Assembly: GCF_000821245.2 (NCBI RefSeq) | Contig: NZ_LN611421.1 | Span: forward strand, 6,670-42,585 | Reading direction: 5' to 3' | From: Virgibacillus senegalensis | Lineage (GTDB): Bacteria; Bacillota; Bacilli; Bacillales; Amphibacillaceae | Length of the DNA stretch: 35,916 nucleotides | Made by a program: the position numbers and the translations under genes | Notes under the pieces: generated by a model | Told to the model about the DNA's origin: nothing | Databases searched by the model: none | What the model saw: only the letters and a program-made list of their open reading frames with translations | In this document: piece after piece, positions 1 to 9,933 of the stretch | Numbering within the stretch: the stretch's first letter is position 1 | Layout of the letters: every line of letters starts with the position of its first letter

Positions 1-1
1 G

Positions 2-874
2 TTCTTCCGTTTTCAATTCCTGCAGCTCTTCTGCCGAAAAATGATACTGTTCATTACAGAAGTGACAAGTGGCTTCTGCCCCGCCGTCTTCCTTTATCAT
101 GTCGTCGATTTCGTCATCTCCCAGACTTTTCAATGCGTTTTCCACTCTTTCTTTCGAACATTCGCATTTAAACTGGACAGGCAGGCTTTCATGAATCTTA
201 AGATTTTCTGGTCCGATCAATTTCTCCAGAATCTCTTCCGGCGTATTACCGTCGCGTATAAGGCTGGAAATAGGCGGGATATTATTGATTCGTTCCTCTA
301 ATTGATTAATTGTACCATCTTCCGCTCCAGGCATAACCTGAAGGATAAATCCACCAGAAGCAAGGATGGTATGGTCAGGATTGACTAACACCCCTGCTCC
401 TACGGCTGAAGGGATTTGCTCTGAATTGACAAAGTAATAGGTGAAATCCTCACCCACCTCGCCGGAAACAATCGGCACTTGTCCGGTGAAATGCTCTTTT
501 AACCCGAGGTCTTTCACAACGCTTAAGCTTCCCTGAGTACCAACAGCTCTGGCCACATCCAGTTTGCCCTTTGAGTTCAAATCAAAGTCGACGTGCGGAT
601 TGGTAATATACCCCCGAACTTCTCCACTTCCATTGCCATCTGCGATAATCGGGCCCACAGGACCGTCACCTTCCAGCTTCACGGTCAGCTTGTCATTTCC
701 TTTAAGCATTGCTCCCATCATGGAAGTAACCGTGATGGTTCTTCCCATTGCCGCTGAAGCTGTGGCCCAAGTGTCATGACGCCTCCTTGCTTCCTCTACT
801 GTATCGGTGGATTGAACTGCATACGCTCTAACAGTCCCGTTAAAAGCTGTCGCTTTGATTAAATAGTCACCCAT
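2..874 (-). CDS. hslO: Hsp33 redox-regulated chaperone, 3' end cut by window edge
   Basis: Cytosolic holdase chaperone activated by oxidative unfolding. The reverse strand reads [18 protein letters not shown] at its start and continues without a stop through 291 codons to base 2. The C-terminal zinc/redox switch is visible as a CEC pair (near 160) followed by CHFC (near 55), the four cysteines that bind zinc when reduced. The family is about 290-295 residues long, so only a few residues are missing. The ATG at 872-874 is preceded by AAAGGAG at good spacing. It lies downstream of ftsH on the same strand; the usual intervening gene coaX is absent here. No other start is plausible because the N-terminal motif is complete. 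Confidence 0.95.
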   Translation of the reverse strand, partial: MGDYLIKATAFNGTVRAYAVQSTDTVEEARRRHDTWATASAAMGRTITVTSMMGAMLKGNDKLTVKLEGDGPVGPIIADGNGSGEVRGYITNPHVDFDLNSKGKLDVARAVGTQGSLSVVKDLGLKEHFTGQVPIVSGEVGEDFTYYFVNSEQIPSAVGAGVLVNPDHTILASGGFILQVMPGAEDGTINQLEERINNIPPISSLIRDGNTPEEILEKLIGPENLKIHESLPVQFKCECSKERVENALKSLGDDEIDDMIKEDGGAEATCHFCNEQYHFSAEELQELKTEE

Positions 875-1239
875 GTTGCATTTCTCCTTTAAAACTTGAT
901 TTGTTTACTTTCCGTTATAAATGAAACCAAGACCTTTCCTGTATCAATGCCGGATCCATATCGTCAATACGTCGGATGAGTTCACCCTTGTCTTGATTCC
1001 ATTTTGATCAGGAAGTTTATCATGTTAAAACACCAAGTATGGTATTTGTATTCCCTACATCTAACACAAAAATCAGGAATCAGCGGATTCCCCTTGAAAA
1101 TTTTCGTTACTTTCCTTACTATAATCGATTTTCAAAGTATATACACATTATTTGATTCTTAAATTGTATGATAAAAAACTTTCCATTTATGGGACAGAAA
1201 AACGCCCTCTTTGCTTTCGCTTCAAAGAGGGCGCTATCC
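875..1239. other. ftsH-hslO intergenic region, no gene seen
   Basis: This gap holds the ftsH terminator at its right end and the 5' region of hslO. I see no open frame with a ribosome binding site in either direction. A TTGACG followed about 16 bases later by GATACA (minus strand, roughly 930-960) could be the hslO promoter but matches the consensus weakly. In B. subtilis coaX sits here; no remnant of it is visible. Confidence 0.5.
1197..1233 (-). terminator. Intrinsic terminator of ftsH
   Basis: Perfect 11-bp inverted repeat, CGCCCTCTTTG at 1203-1213 and its complement at 1223-1233, with a 9-base loop. On the minus strand it is followed by TTTTT. It starts only 7 bases after the ftsH stop codon, so hslO needs its own promoter. 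Confidence 0.9.
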
Positions 1240-3216
1240 TTAGTCGTTGTTTTTGTTGGGATCGGAAGCATTCTCGTCTTGTTCGTTAGAAGCTTCTTCT
1301 TCTGACTTGGTTTGGATATTCACTTTCATATCATTCGCTTCGGAAGTATCCTCACGATCCTGGTTGTTTCCGTCTTGCTCAGAAACCACCTTATCAGGCA
1401 TTTTTCCTTCTTCAAACAACGATTTTATCTCACTGGCATCAAGTGTTTCCACTTCTAGCAAGGTTTTAGCTACCAGTTCCAGTTTGTCTTTATGCTCTGT
1501 CAAAATTTCCTTTGCCCGTGCATAGCACTGGTTAATGAAATTTTGCACTTCCTGGTCGATTTCATATGCTATCGCGTCACTATATGTCGGTTCGTTCTGC
1601 ATATCTCGTCCCAGGAATACTTGGCCGCCGGAGCTGCTGAATTGAAGCGGGCCGATTTTATCGCTCATGCCGTACTCGGTAACCATTTTCCGGGCAATGT
1701 TGGTGGCACGCTGGAAGTCGTTACTTGCTCCAGTACTAACCTCTCCAAAATTGATTTCCTCGGAAACACGTCCGCCAAGCAATCCGGTTATTTTATCCAA
1801 CAGTTCAGGCTTGGTCATGAAGTAACGGTCTTCCCTCGGAAGCATTACCGCGTATCCGCCGGCCTGGCCGCGTGGCACGATGGTTACTTTATGCACCATA
1901 TCTGCATCATCCAGTACCATGCCGATAATCGTATGTCCACTTTCATGATAGGCAACGATGTTTCGTTCCTTCTCGGAAATCACCCTGCTCTTCTTGGCAG
2001 GTCCTGCAATGACACGGTCAATCGCTTCATCAACAGAAAGCATGTCGATTTTCGATTTATCACTTCGGGCAGCTACTAATGCCGCCTCGTTAAGCAGGTT
2101 TTCTAAATCGGCACCAGAAAATCCTGGTGTACGCATCGCAATCGTTTTAAGATCAACGGCATCACTTAACGGTTTGTTCTTGGCATGTACCTTCAGAACT
2201 TCTTCTCTGCCTTTAAGATCCGGACGGTCGACAGTAATCTGCCGGTCAAATCGTCCCGGACGCAATAAAGCAGGGTCAAGGATGTCCGGACGGTTGGTAG
2301 CGGCAATAATGATAATTCCTTCATTTTCACCAAAACCATCCATTTCGACAAGTAATTGGTTCAAAGTTTGTTCCCGCTCATCATGGCCACCGCCTACGCC
2401 AGCTCCACGCTGTCGACCCACGGCATCAATTTCATCAATGAAAATGATACACGGTGCGTTCTTTTTCGCATTCTCAAACAAATCACGTACACGGGAAGCA
2501 CCGACACCGACAAACATTTCCACGAAGTCGGAACCACTGATTGAAAAGAACGGAACCCCTGCTTCTCCGGCAACAGCCTGTGCAAGCAAGGTTTTACCTG
2601 TTCCTGGAGGGCCAACTAATAAAACACCTTTCGGAATTCTTGCCCCGATGTTGGCAAATTTGCGTGGATCTTTAAGGAAGTCAACAACCTCTACAAGTTC
2701 TTGCTTCTCTTCATCAGCACCTGCAACGTCTTTGAATCGTACCTTCTTCTTCTCTTCGCTGTACAGCTTGGCTTTGCTTTTACCGAAGTTCATCACTCGG
2801 CTTCCGCCGCCCTGGGCTTGATTCAGCAGGAAGAAGAATAAAATGAATATAATAACAAACGGAATCATTGTAGTAAGGAATGTCACCCATCCGCTTGGTT
2901 GTTCCTCTTCTTCAATACTCAGTATCCCTTGATCAGTCGCTGTATTAGTAATACTGGCAACGATGTCTGGGTTATCTGGAACATTGGTAATGAATGTTTC
3001 GTTTTCTTCGCCGGTTAATTCACCAGTTATACGATAAACACCATTAGATGGCTGCATGGTCATTTCTGAAATTTCACCATTGTTTAATCTCTGCGTAAAC
3101 TCATTGACGTTAAATTCTGTTTCTTGATTGTTCTGTCCATTAAATACTCCGACAATTCCAATTACCACCAGGAATATTAGGAAATAAAAAATGACATTAC
3201 GAAAAATTCGGTTCAT
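1240..3216 (-). CDS. ftsH: ATP-dependent zinc metalloprotease FtsH
   Basis: Membrane-anchored AAA+ protease that degrades misfolded membrane proteins and regulators; in Bacillus it is required for normal sporulation and stress survival. The 658 residues show a first membrane helix at about 8-26, an extracytoplasmic segment, a second helix at about 110-131, Walker A GPPGTGKT at 202-209, Walker B IIFIDEID at 257-264, and the zinc-protease motif HESGH at 424-428. The C-terminal 50 residues are acidic and low in complexity, as is common in the family. The ATG is preceded by GGGAGGAGGT. It follows hpt with a gap of 125 bases holding a possible operator, and is closed by a strong terminator. Length is normal (B. 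subtilis about 637). Confidence 0.98.
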   Translation of the reverse strand: MNRIFRNVIFYFLIFLVVIGIVGVFNGQNNQETEFNVNEFTQRLNNGEISEMTMQPSNGVYRITGELTGEENETFITNVPDNPDIVASITNTATDQGILSIEEEEQPSGWVTFLTTMIPFVIIFILFFFLLNQAQGGGSRVMNFGKSKAKLYSEEKKKVRFKDVAGADEEKQELVEVVDFLKDPRKFANIGARIPKGVLLVGPPGTGKTLLAQAVAGEAGVPFFSISGSDFVEMFVGVGASRVRDLFENAKKNAPCIIFIDEIDAVGRQRGAGVGGGHDEREQTLNQLLVEMDGFGENEGIIIIAATNRPDILDPALLRPGRFDRQITVDRPDLKGREEVLKVHAKNKPLSDAVDLKTIAMRTPGFSGADLENLLNEAALVAARSDKSKIDMLSVDEAIDRVIAGPAKKSRVISEKERNIVAYHESGHTIIGMVLDDADMVHKVTIVPRGQAGGYAVMLPREDRYFMTKPELLDKITGLLGGRVSEEINFGEVSTGASNDFQRATNIARKMVTEYGMSDKIGPLQFSSSGGQVFLGRDMQNEPTYSDAIAYEIDQEVQNFINQCYARAKEILTEHKDKLELVAKTLLEVETLDASEIKSLFEEGKMPDKVVSEQDGNNQDREDTSEANDMKVNIQTKSEEEASNEQDENASDPNKNND

Positions 3217-3301
3217 TGCCTACCTCCTCCCAAGCGAGAAAACTATACTAAATAGTACCATATGAAAAAGGACCAATACAACTAATTACCCTTTTAAGAT
3301 A

Positions 3302-3331
3302 TGTCAATATTTTGACAGTCATACCTGTCAA
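3302..3331 (-). promoter_or_regulatory. Inverted repeat and repeated TTGACA upstream of ftsH
   Basis: In the hpt-ftsH gap a 7-bp inverted repeat TTGACAG (3312-3318) and CTGTCAA (3325-3331) surrounds 6 bases. A third TTGACA-type hexamer (TGTCAA on the plus strand) lies at 3302-3307. These can act as -35 elements on the minus strand, but no good -10 sits at 17 bases. It could be an operator or a weak hpt terminator hairpin. It is not a CIRCE element. Confidence 0.3.
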
Positions 3332-3341
3332 TCAAACAAGT

Positions 3342-3884
3342 TTATTCACCGCCATAAATCTTCGGTTTCAATACGCCCACATACGGTAAGTTGCGATACT
3401 TCTCCTTGTAATCGAGGCCATACCCTACCACAAATTCATTCGGCACATGGAATCCGACTACATCAGCCTTGATATCGACTTTCCTGCCTTCTGGTTTGTC
3501 CAACAGTGTAACAATTTTAATGGAGTTGGCTTTGCGATACTTGAACAAATCAACCAGATAGCTGAGCGTCAATCCACTATCAATGATATCCTCTATAATC
3601 AGTAAATCTCTTCCCTCAACCTTGGTGTCTAAATCTTTGACGATTTTTACCTCACCGGATGACCTGGTTTCTCCACCGTAGCTGGAAACATCCATAAAGT
3701 CCATCTCCAAATGCGTGTCCATTGCTCGGAGTATATCTGACATAAACGGCATGGCGCCCTTTAATACACCGACTGCCAATGGGAATTTCCCGTCATATTC
3801 TTTCGTTAAACGTTCCCCTAACTCCTGACATTTTTGCTTGATCTCTTCTTCAGAAATCAAAACTTTCTCAATATCGTTATTCAT
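3342..3884 (-). CDS. hpt: Hypoxanthine-guanine phosphoribosyltransferase
   Basis: Cytosolic purine salvage enzyme that joins hypoxanthine or guanine to PRPP, giving IMP or GMP. The PRPP-binding loop is clear as [10 protein letters not shown] at residues 97-106, and the flexible-loop region [11 protein letters not shown] lies near 67-77. The length of 180 matches the family. The ATG at 3884 is preceded by AGGAGGATCAGGA. It starts 11 bases after tilS ends, giving the conserved tilS-hpt-ftsH order. In B. subtilis Hpt also forms a complex with TilS that activates ftsH transcription; whether that holds here is inference from the shared order. Confidence 0.97.
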   Translation of the reverse strand: MNNDIEKVLISEEEIKQKCQELGERLTKEYDGKFPLAVGVLKGAMPFMSDILRAMDTHLEMDFMDVSSYGGETRSSGEVKIVKDLDTKVEGRDLLIIEDIIDSGLTLSYLVDLFKYRKANSIKIVTLLDKPEGRKVDIKADVVGFHVPNEFVVGYGLDYKEKYRNLPYVGVLKPKIYGGE

Positions 3885-3895
3885 TCCTGATCCTC

Positions 3896-5287
3896 CTAGA
3901 TGTTACTGTTCTTGTCGTATTGCAACCGAAGAAACTTGCCGTCACGCCCACCGGAGCCAGAATCTGCTCTCCTTAATCCGGCCAGCCATAAAATATTACC
4001 CTTTCCATCCTCGACTATCGGCCAGCCCTCTCTTAAACCAATCGGTATTTTCTCATCGATAAAGATATCTTTAATCTTTTTGGTCCCTTTCATTCCTTTT
4101 ACCCTCATTTTATCACCGGGTTTTCGCGATCGGATTGCCAACGGCCAATTTATATCTGCTAACTCATATGTAATGGCATAGCGGGAATCTTCCAAGGGCT
4201 CACGGACAATCGAAGCAGACAGAACAGATCCGTCAGGCAGTTCGATAGTGCCAGGACCTTGCAAAACTATGTAATAGCTGCCGTCTAATTCGGCCGCAAA
4301 AGAAAATGTGATTGAATGGTATGCCTTAATCATCTTCAACCCTAAAGGTAAATCAATAGAAGCGTTCGCTCTACTGCTCGAAATCAGGCTGAAGAATCGA
4401 TCTTCATGGGCATAAGAAAGGTCAGGTGGAGTCGAATTGTATAGATAGTTCAATATTAGATGAAAGGCCCGTCTTTGTAAAGCAATGGGGAACTTGGCAA
4501 AGCTTTCTATTTCAAACTCAGCCCGCTTATTCCTGTCCGCAAACGCCACATGCGCATCGACCAGTTTTTCTGCCTGCTCATTTAAATACCGTTCATCGTT
4601 CCGCGCCGAATCACTCAATCTACGAACAGTATGTAAGAAATTGGGGTTCTTCTCTTTGAGAAGCGGGAGAACATGTAACCGAAAATAATTTCTTGTATAG
4701 CTGTCCTCTTCATTGGAAGGATCCCTTCTTGGTTCTATACCATGCTCCATACAGTACGCTTCAATCTCATCTCTGGAGACAGCCATAAACGGCCTCACGA
4801 TGTCCCCGCCTGCAAATGGTCTTTTTATTGGTATCCCCTGCAAAGCCGATATATTTGAACCCCGGGTTAAACCCATCAACACGGACTCTGCCTGGTCGTC
4901 GGCATGATGACCTAAAGCCAAGAATTCAGCTCCGAACCTTTCCATCTGTTCGGCAAAAAATTGATAACGCAAATTTCTCGCCGAAAGCTGAGTTCCCGTC
5001 CCTTCCTGTCTCTTGTACGCTGGAACATCCAAAAAGGTTTCAACCATTTCGATATTCCACATCCTGCAGACGTTTCGGACATATTCCACATCTTGTTTTG
5101 ATTCATTTCCTCTTAAGCCATGATCAGCAGACAGTGCAATCAGCCGAATGTTCCATTCTTCTTTGATCGCAGATAAAAAGTGAAGCAATGCAATGGAATC
5201 AGGACCTCCAGAAACGCCCACCAAAACCGTTGCCCCTTGGTGAAGCAAATTCTCCTCTTTTATCAATTCCTTAACTTTTGTTTCCAT
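3896..5287 (-). CDS. tilS: tRNA(Ile)-lysidine synthetase
   Basis: Converts the wobble C of the CAU anticodon of tRNA-Ile2 to lysidine, so that the tRNA reads AUA; an essential cytosolic N-type ATP pyrophosphatase. The PP-loop SGGPDS is at residues 26-31, followed by the typical [13 protein letters not shown] segment near 125-137; the C-terminal substrate-binding domain with [12 protein letters not shown] is present. A GTG at 5296 opens the same frame 3 codons earlier, but the ATG at 5287 has a GGAG 8 bases upstream whereas the GTG overlaps that GGAG, so I chose the ATG (463 residues; B. subtilis about 472). First gene of the tilS-hpt-ftsH group. Confidence 0.95.
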   Translation of the reverse strand: METKVKELIKEENLLHQGATVLVGVSGGPDSIALLHFLSAIKEEWNIRLIALSADHGLRGNESKQDVEYVRNVCRMWNIEMVETFLDVPAYKRQEGTGTQLSARNLRYQFFAEQMERFGAEFLALGHHADDQAESVLMGLTRGSNISALQGIPIKRPFAGGDIVRPFMAVSRDEIEAYCMEHGIEPRRDPSNEEDSYTRNYFRLHVLPLLKEKNPNFLHTVRRLSDSARNDERYLNEQAEKLVDAHVAFADRNKRAEFEIESFAKFPIALQRRAFHLILNYLYNSTPPDLSYAHEDRFFSLISSSRANASIDLPLGLKMIKAYHSITFSFAAELDGSYYIVLQGPGTIELPDGSVLSASIVREPLEDSRYAITYELADINWPLAIRSRKPGDKMRVKGMKGTKKIKDIFIDEKIPIGLREGWPIVEDGKGNILWLAGLRRADSGSGGRDGKFLRLQYDKNSNI

Positions 5288-5370
5288 ATTCCCCACTCCA
5301 TTGCCGGATAACCCTAATATTCATCACTGTGTTTACCAGTGTGTCGCACTTGTACTCCCAAACCACTTTA

Positions 5371-5399
5371 ATCCTATCACTTCCGTTTTTCTACTGCAA
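5371..5399 (-). promoter_or_regulatory. Candidate sigma-A promoter of tilS-hpt
   Basis: On the minus strand TTGCAG (5394-5399) and TAGGAT (5371-5376) are separated by 17 bases, about 85 bases before the tilS start. The -35 and -10 match consensus at three or four of six positions each, so this is a weak call. A CACTG/CAGTG hairpin lies between it and the gene. Confidence 0.3.
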
Positions 5400-5413
5400 A
5401 AGAGGCGGTATAG

Positions 5414-6367
5414 TTAGAGAAGAAAAAAGTGGAATATATAAAACAAACCCGCAGCGATCAAAATACTCGCACTTTCAAACAAGGATCGATCCTGATTGGC
5501 TGCAGTTGCTTTTCTCGCAGCAGTTCTCGTCTTTTTCAGCGTGATTTGCGGACGATGCATCAGCAAGGATGCAATTTCTTGTTTCATTTGACTGCTGGAA
5601 GAATAGGAACCTTTAAGCGCCTTTTTTAAAGGTCCCTGATACCTTTTCAACTGACGGGTGGATCCCAATTTATGCATTAATGTTTTTTCGGGATGACTGC
5701 CTTTATCGAACCTCGCAGGGTGATATACGTGCAACATTACCATCGCCACAGCGAACAAATCATACGAAGGCTCCGCCTTCCGACTGCCCATATTCCAATA
5801 ACCCCGGTCAAAAAACTCCGTATATTCTTTAATCGACCTGCCGATTTGTGTCGTTCCACCCACATCTATCCACCTTACCCGCGGCGGGGACGATGCAACC
5901 AACAGGTTATCCGTCTTTAAATCTCCGAAAACCCACCCTGACTGGTGTAGCTGTTCTAAATCACCTAAAAGCTGCATCATGAAAGTGCCGAGCCATTCAC
6001 TCCCATTCGAACGAATAAAACTGCTTAGATCCTGCCCCTTAACATACTCCATTACATAGAAGGAAAACCTTGTTCCGGAAGGATGAAGCCAATCGTCGAC
6101 ATCCAGCAAAGAAGGCCCAAGGCTGCCGGTTCCCTGGACCTTTTGCAAGGTTTTCAAAACATTCACTTCTGTTGTGATGGAAGAACCACTGGAACTTATT
6201 TTTAATGCCGCCCGACTTCCCTGATGGTCACATAGATAAACCGTACCCACTGCACCGTTACCCAGTTTCCTGATGATTTTGTACTGATGTTTATGCCATT
6301 TCCCGGTGATAATGATTCCGGGGTGGAGATAGTGTTCAGGCTTCTTCAGCGTCGGATTGTTTTTCAT
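5414..6367 (-). CDS. yabT: Membrane-anchored Hanks-type Ser/Thr kinase (YabT family)
   Basis: Forespore kinase; B. subtilis YabT is activated by DNA and phosphorylates RecA and other DNA-related proteins during sporulation. Visible features: glycine loop GNGAVG at 36-41, ATP-lysine K56 in RAALK, catalytic loop FGDLKTDN at about 147-154 (the usual HRD is FGD, with the catalytic Asp kept), and DVGG at 168-171 in place of DFG. A single hydrophobic helix at about 297-316 anchors the C terminus. The 317 residues are close to the B. subtilis length. The ATG at 6367 lies inside the 3' end of yabS (32-base overlap) and has GGAG upstream, so translation is probably coupled. No terminator separates it from yabS. 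Confidence 0.9.
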   Translation of the reverse strand: MKNNPTLKKPEHYLHPGIIITGKWHKHQYKIIRKLGNGAVGTVYLCDHQGSRAALKISSSGSSITTEVNVLKTLQKVQGTGSLGPSLLDVDDWLHPSGTRFSFYVMEYVKGQDLSSFIRSNGSEWLGTFMMQLLGDLEQLHQSGWVFGDLKTDNLLVASSPPRVRWIDVGGTTQIGRSIKEYTEFFDRGYWNMGSRKAEPSYDLFAVAMVMLHVYHPARFDKGSHPEKTLMHKLGSTRQLKRYQGPLKKALKGSYSSSSQMKQEIASLLMHRPQITLKKTRTAARKATAANQDRSLFESASILIAAGLFYIFHFFLL

Positions 6368-7070
6368 TTCTAAAGCTCCTTAACAAGCTTTTCTTGCCAA
6401 ACTGAAACATCGCCTCTTTTAAAGCTGGCCCTGTAGGTGTAATGCCGCCGCTGTTAAGCTTAGGGAATACAGCGGAAATCGAATCGAGACGCGGAGACCA
6501 GTCCAAAATTTTATTGATGGCACTTTTTTTGCCCGGAAATGCATAGATCGAGAAACGATTCCTCCCGATCCGTGCGTTAAGACTGACGGATAAATCGAAT
6601 AATGCTTCCTGTACAGTCGGCAGCTTGTCCGTCATGCTGGCACTCGTATCTACCAGAACAAGCACTTCCAAATCACAAGTCTCGCCCAAGTCCTCCACAA
6701 CCTCCATTACCTCTCCTCTTTGTTCGGGCGGTAGATCTTCCAAACTTTGTTTCGGGCCAAGTATTTGCTTGAGCTCCTGATTGACCACTCCCTGTAGCGT
6801 CTGGGTCATGGCTTGTTTCGTCACAGCCTGTACCGTTTTTGATAGCACTTGCTGATAGACAATTTGGCTGACTCCTCCACCGGAAAGCGCTATATCCTCC
6901 ACTTCCTGGAGTCCACCGTCGTTTTCTGTCTGATTGTCTTCCAAAACACCGATCACATTCACCGTAATTCCCTGCTCATAAGCTAGTGCTGCTACCGCCG
7001 AAGGGTCTTCTCCTTTATTGGAACAACCGTCTGTAATAAGCAGAATTTGCTTTAACGTTCCTTTTTTCAT
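6336..7070 (-). CDS. yabS: VWA-domain sporulation protein YabS
   Basis: Von Willebrand A-type protein of unknown molecular role, found beside yabT and spoIIE in endospore formers. Two parts of a metal-ion-dependent adhesion site are visible in permuted order: LLITDGCSN near residues 9-17 and DTSASM (DxSxS type) near 142-147, with GGITPTGPA near 208. The segment between is a linker rich in Q and E. A GTG at 7073 directly precedes the ATG at 7070; both can use GGAGGAGGAG, and I chose the ATG (244 residues). It overlaps yabT by 32 bases and carries a sigma-F-like promoter. The N terminus looks complete because B. subtilis YabS begins the same way. Confidence 0.88.
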   Translation of the reverse strand: MKKGTLKQILLITDGCSNKGEDPSAVAALAYEQGITVNVIGVLEDNQTENDGGLQEVEDIALSGGGVSQIVYQQVLSKTVQAVTKQAMTQTLQGVVNQELKQILGPKQSLEDLPPEQRGEVMEVVEDLGETCDLEVLVLVDTSASMTDKLPTVQEALFDLSVSLNARIGRNRFSIYAFPGKKSAINKILDWSPRLDSISAVFPKLNSGGITPTGPALKEAMFQFGKKSLLRSFRNEKQSDAEEA

Positions 7071-7147
7071 CACTACTCCTCCTCCAATATCTACCCTGCC
7101 TGTTAGTACTTAGTCGGTTCAGTCGGATTTATTGCGTTGTTTATCCC

Positions 7148-7177
7148 CATTTTCGACGCTTCGGAGGAAGTTTATAC
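7148..7177 (-). promoter_or_regulatory. Candidate sigma-F promoter of yabS-yabT
   Basis: Minus strand: -35 GTATA (7173-7177), 15-base spacer, -10 GTCGAAAATG (7148-7157). The sigma-F consensus is GYWTA-N15-GGNRANAHTR; only the second G of the -10 differs. It lies about 75 bases before yabS, fitting forespore expression of the yabS-yabT pair. Confidence 0.45.
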
Positions 7178-7265
7178 CTGTAAGAAGGAACAAATGCCAG
7201 CATTCAAAACCGATGCAAAATTTCCTCAATGCAGGCCGATACCTGCAAGCTGTTTCCATTTCTTA

Positions 7266-9710
7266 TCATGCATGCTGCTGATAAGCAGGAAATGCCGCCC
7301 ACTTCGGCTTATTGATATCCACCTTAGCCACTAAAACCGTCATGTCATCCTCTATTTCCCCTGAGCGGTTGCGAACGACTTCCTCCAACAATAAATCAGC
7401 AATCTCCTGCGGATTATCTGTCTCCATATCCTTTATTTTTCGTTTTAGCCAAACATCCACGTTTTCCACATGTTTTGGTCCTTCAAAAATCCCATCACTC
7501 ATCATAATCAGTACATCACCCGGTTTTAACTGCTCCGTAACCACCTCTACATCAAATTCGCGAATGATACCGATCGGCAGATTACTTGCTTCGATTTTAT
7601 GCATGGCATGACCGCGTTTAATAAAGCTAGGTGTCGAGCCAATCTTTAAAAACCTTACCGCAGCGTCATGCAAATCAATTACAGCCAAATCCAATGTTGA
7701 GAATATCTCCTCGCTCGTTCGGAGCGACAGAATGGAGTTAATGGATTTAATTGCGATTTGTTCCTGTATGCCGGATTGAAGAATTTGCTGAAGCAAGCGA
7801 AGCGTTTCTGTGCTTTCCTCATGGGCCCGTTTCCCGTTGCCCATTCCATCGCTAATCGCCATCGCGTACTTACCCGCTCCCAGTTCAATCGTCGAATAGC
7901 TATCACCTGAGACAAGCCCTCCACCTTTGGCAGCATGCGCGACTCCCGTATCAACTGCATATTTTTTGGCAGATCCGAATGCCAGGAAACATTCACCGTT
8001 TGGAAACGGCGAGATATCCTCCTCTTTCACGATCACGGTTTCTTGAAGGATATCTGATAGCATCGGTGCAATCAGCTTCGGCCCTTCCCCATGATATTGA
8101 GAAAAAGTCAGATGCATTTCTATATCGATATTGCCTTTTTCCACACTGAAAATATCGAGTTTTTCTATTTCCATGCCCATTTGCTTAAGAGATGAGGCAA
8201 TTTCAACCTCTTGTTGTTCATGATTCTCCCGTTCTTTCAAAATTTCCTTGGCAAAGTCGTCCATGACTTCCGATACTCCCAACAGCTGATCAGCCACAAA
8301 CCGCCTGCTTTCGCTTACTTGTTTTTTTAATTTTTGATTCGCCTCAAAAAAGGATAGCTCATGGCGCATCGTTTCCACCACTTTTGGGGATTTGACGCAA
8401 TGGTCCTCCAAATTTCGCTGTAGTATTTTATTTAGTCCACCGCCTGCTTCCATATCGTTTTTCACGTCGGTCAGCAAGCCGTATGTTTTATCAAAATTTG
8501 CAGCCCAGCATCGATCTTTTTTAAAGCAGGATTGACATGTCTTTTCCGTTACATTGCTTAAAAAGTAATCTGTTTCTTTTATATACTCTTCTTCTGGTGG
8601 TGTCTGCTGTTGTTGAACAAAACTACGTGAAAGGGCTTGGAAAACGTTAGAAAACTGTTCCACCCTGTTGGCCGTTACATCCCGTACCTTTTGCATGTAC
8701 TGTTCCTGTTCTTTCGAATGTTCCATCGTTCCAGGTATGTAGCGGGACAGTTTTTTCACCCAACTTTGGGGTGTGCAAATAAACAGAAGGACGGAAACGA
8801 ACGTTTCCAACAGGGATGGGAGCAGCGCCTCGATCCCTTTCCCATAAATTCCGATAAGCAAGGTGCCGACAATCAACCCAATACTGACACCCGGCTTTTT
8901 CCCGTCCTTCAGCAAGCCTCCGAGCAGGCCGGAAAAAGCAAGCAGGCTCATCTGGTAAAGACTGGCTACATTGGCCAAGCTTAAAATCAGCCCCGCGACC
9001 ACCCCAACTGTCGATCCAATAGCTGCACCGCCGACAAAGGCTAGCAACAGCACCAGGTAACGCGACGTGATTTGTTCTATGGAAGCCCCCTGAATCTCCC
9101 AGCCTATGGTTCCGGTCAAGATCGAAGCAAGCAATATAATCATGCAGACGATTTCTTCGTTTTTTAAGGCAGGCTTGTACCTTTTAGGTGATAAAAGCGG
9201 TACACTTTGCATAAATATAAGAACAAGTACCGCAGCCAGGACCCCTTCTACAATTGCAAGCATCCATTCATAGGCGGTCAGCTTATCGAATAGGGAATAG
9301 CTGAACACGCGCGGCATTACACTGGAAACCAAGACAAGCAGGGGCAGCAGTTTTTGTTGGTGCTTCACATTCTTAAAAACAGCTGCCGTAAAAATGAACA
9401 GAACCATCGCCATGAAGGTGAATAATCCATGCTGCCACTCAAAACTGAACGCTCCAGCCAGAACTGCCAACATAACAGGAAAGGACTTGTCCTTTCTGAC
9501 AAACCATACCGAAGCGAGGAAAGAAAGGGCAAAAGGCGACATAGTAGATAACACAATGGCTCGTCCAAGCAAAAAACCGACAAACAAGAGAAGCCACCCT
9601 TTTTCCAATAACAACAGCTTCGTCTTTTCCCCCATCTTCCGCTTCGCATTTTCCAAAGCCTTTTTGTATAATATTGGCTTTGTTTGCTGTCTTTCAGCCG
9701 TCTCCATCAT
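7266..9710 (-). CDS. spoIIE: Stage II sporulation protein E, polytopic PP2C phosphatase
   Basis: Dephosphorylates SpoIIAA-P, releasing sigma-F in the forespore, and takes part in building the polar septum with FtsZ. The 814 residues match the family (B. subtilis 827). The N terminus (about 35-330) holds some ten hydrophobic segments; a cytosolic regulatory middle follows, with a cysteine cluster TCQSCFKKDRCW near 395-406. The PPM-type phosphatase domain covers about 590-810, with metal-binding aspartates in AISDGMGNG, MMSDGIFEG and EDDMTVLV. Two adjacent ATGs (9710, 9707) follow AAGGAG; the first has the better spacing. Located between the tRNA block and yabS as in B. subtilis, but here separated from the tRNA by an inserted marR/exporter/phosphatase block. 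Confidence 0.97.
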   Translation of the reverse strand: MMETAERQQTKPILYKKALENAKRKMGEKTKLLLLEKGWLLLFVGFLLGRAIVLSTMSPFALSFLASVWFVRKDKSFPVMLAVLAGAFSFEWQHGLFTFMAMVLFIFTAAVFKNVKHQQKLLPLLVLVSSVMPRVFSYSLFDKLTAYEWMLAIVEGVLAAVLVLIFMQSVPLLSPKRYKPALKNEEIVCMIILLASILTGTIGWEIQGASIEQITSRYLVLLLAFVGGAAIGSTVGVVAGLILSLANVASLYQMSLLAFSGLLGGLLKDGKKPGVSIGLIVGTLLIGIYGKGIEALLPSLLETFVSVLLFICTPQSWVKKLSRYIPGTMEHSKEQEQYMQKVRDVTANRVEQFSNVFQALSRSFVQQQQTPPEEEYIKETDYFLSNVTEKTCQSCFKKDRCWAANFDKTYGLLTDVKNDMEAGGGLNKILQRNLEDHCVKSPKVVETMRHELSFFEANQKLKKQVSESRRFVADQLLGVSEVMDDFAKEILKERENHEQQEVEIASSLKQMGMEIEKLDIFSVEKGNIDIEMHLTFSQYHGEGPKLIAPMLSDILQETVIVKEEDISPFPNGECFLAFGSAKKYAVDTGVAHAAKGGGLVSGDSYSTIELGAGKYAMAISDGMGNGKRAHEESTETLRLLQQILQSGIQEQIAIKSINSILSLRTSEEIFSTLDLAVIDLHDAAVRFLKIGSTPSFIKRGHAMHKIEASNLPIGIIREFDVEVVTEQLKPGDVLIMMSDGIFEGPKHVENVDVWLKRKIKDMETDNPQEIADLLLEEVVRNRSGEIEDDMTVLVAKVDINKPKWAAFPAYQQHA

Positions 9711-9735
9711 TTAACACCACTCCTTCGTGTTGTTT

Positions 9736-9770
9736 ATTTAAACACATCTCGCTTCTATTTTTTGTCAAAA
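9736..9770 (-). promoter_or_regulatory. Spo0A-controlled sigma-A promoter of spoIIE
   Basis: Plus-strand TTTGTCAAAA at 9761-9770 is an exact match to the Spo0A box TTTGTCRAAA. On the minus strand it contains a -35 TTGACA (9763-9768). A -10-like TTAAAT (9736-9741) follows after 21 bases. A 21-base spacer with 0A boxes over the -35 is the known arrangement of the B. subtilis spoIIE promoter. A second half-matching box (GTCGAA, complement of 9795-9800) lies about 30 bases upstream. The mapping is by eye. Confidence 0.6.
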
Positions 9771-9886
9771 CAACGGGCCAGATTAAAAAAAGTCTTCGAC
9801 GCTATTCCGGTGTTGCGAGCGATTTTCAACATAAACCCAGACAAGTCCTCTGCATGCTGTCGATTTATCCACCTCGCCCAAACGTC

Positions 9887-9915
9887 TTGTAAAAGCAACG
9901 TACATAACCTATAGG
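9887..9915 (+). promoter_or_regulatory. Possible promoter with palindromic -10 upstream of the orphan terminator
   Basis: TTGTAA (9887-9892), 17-base spacer, TATAGG (9910-9915). The -10 sits inside a perfect 10-bp palindrome ACCTATAGGT (9907-9916). Transcription from here would meet the terminator at 9934 within about 15 bases, giving a very short RNA or an attenuated leader for marR. Confidence 0.25.
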
Positions 9916-9933
9916 TACTACCTGTTTTGCTTG

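Noticed and set aside
1958-2821. Long plus-strand ORF of 287 codons inside ftsH
   Set aside because: It lies opposite the conserved AAA and protease domains, has no ribosome site and its composition mirrors the ftsH codons.
7230-7247. Hairpin TGCAGG/CCTGCA after spoIIE as its terminator
   Set aside because: Only 6 bp and not followed by Ts on the minus strand; read-through into yabS remains possible.
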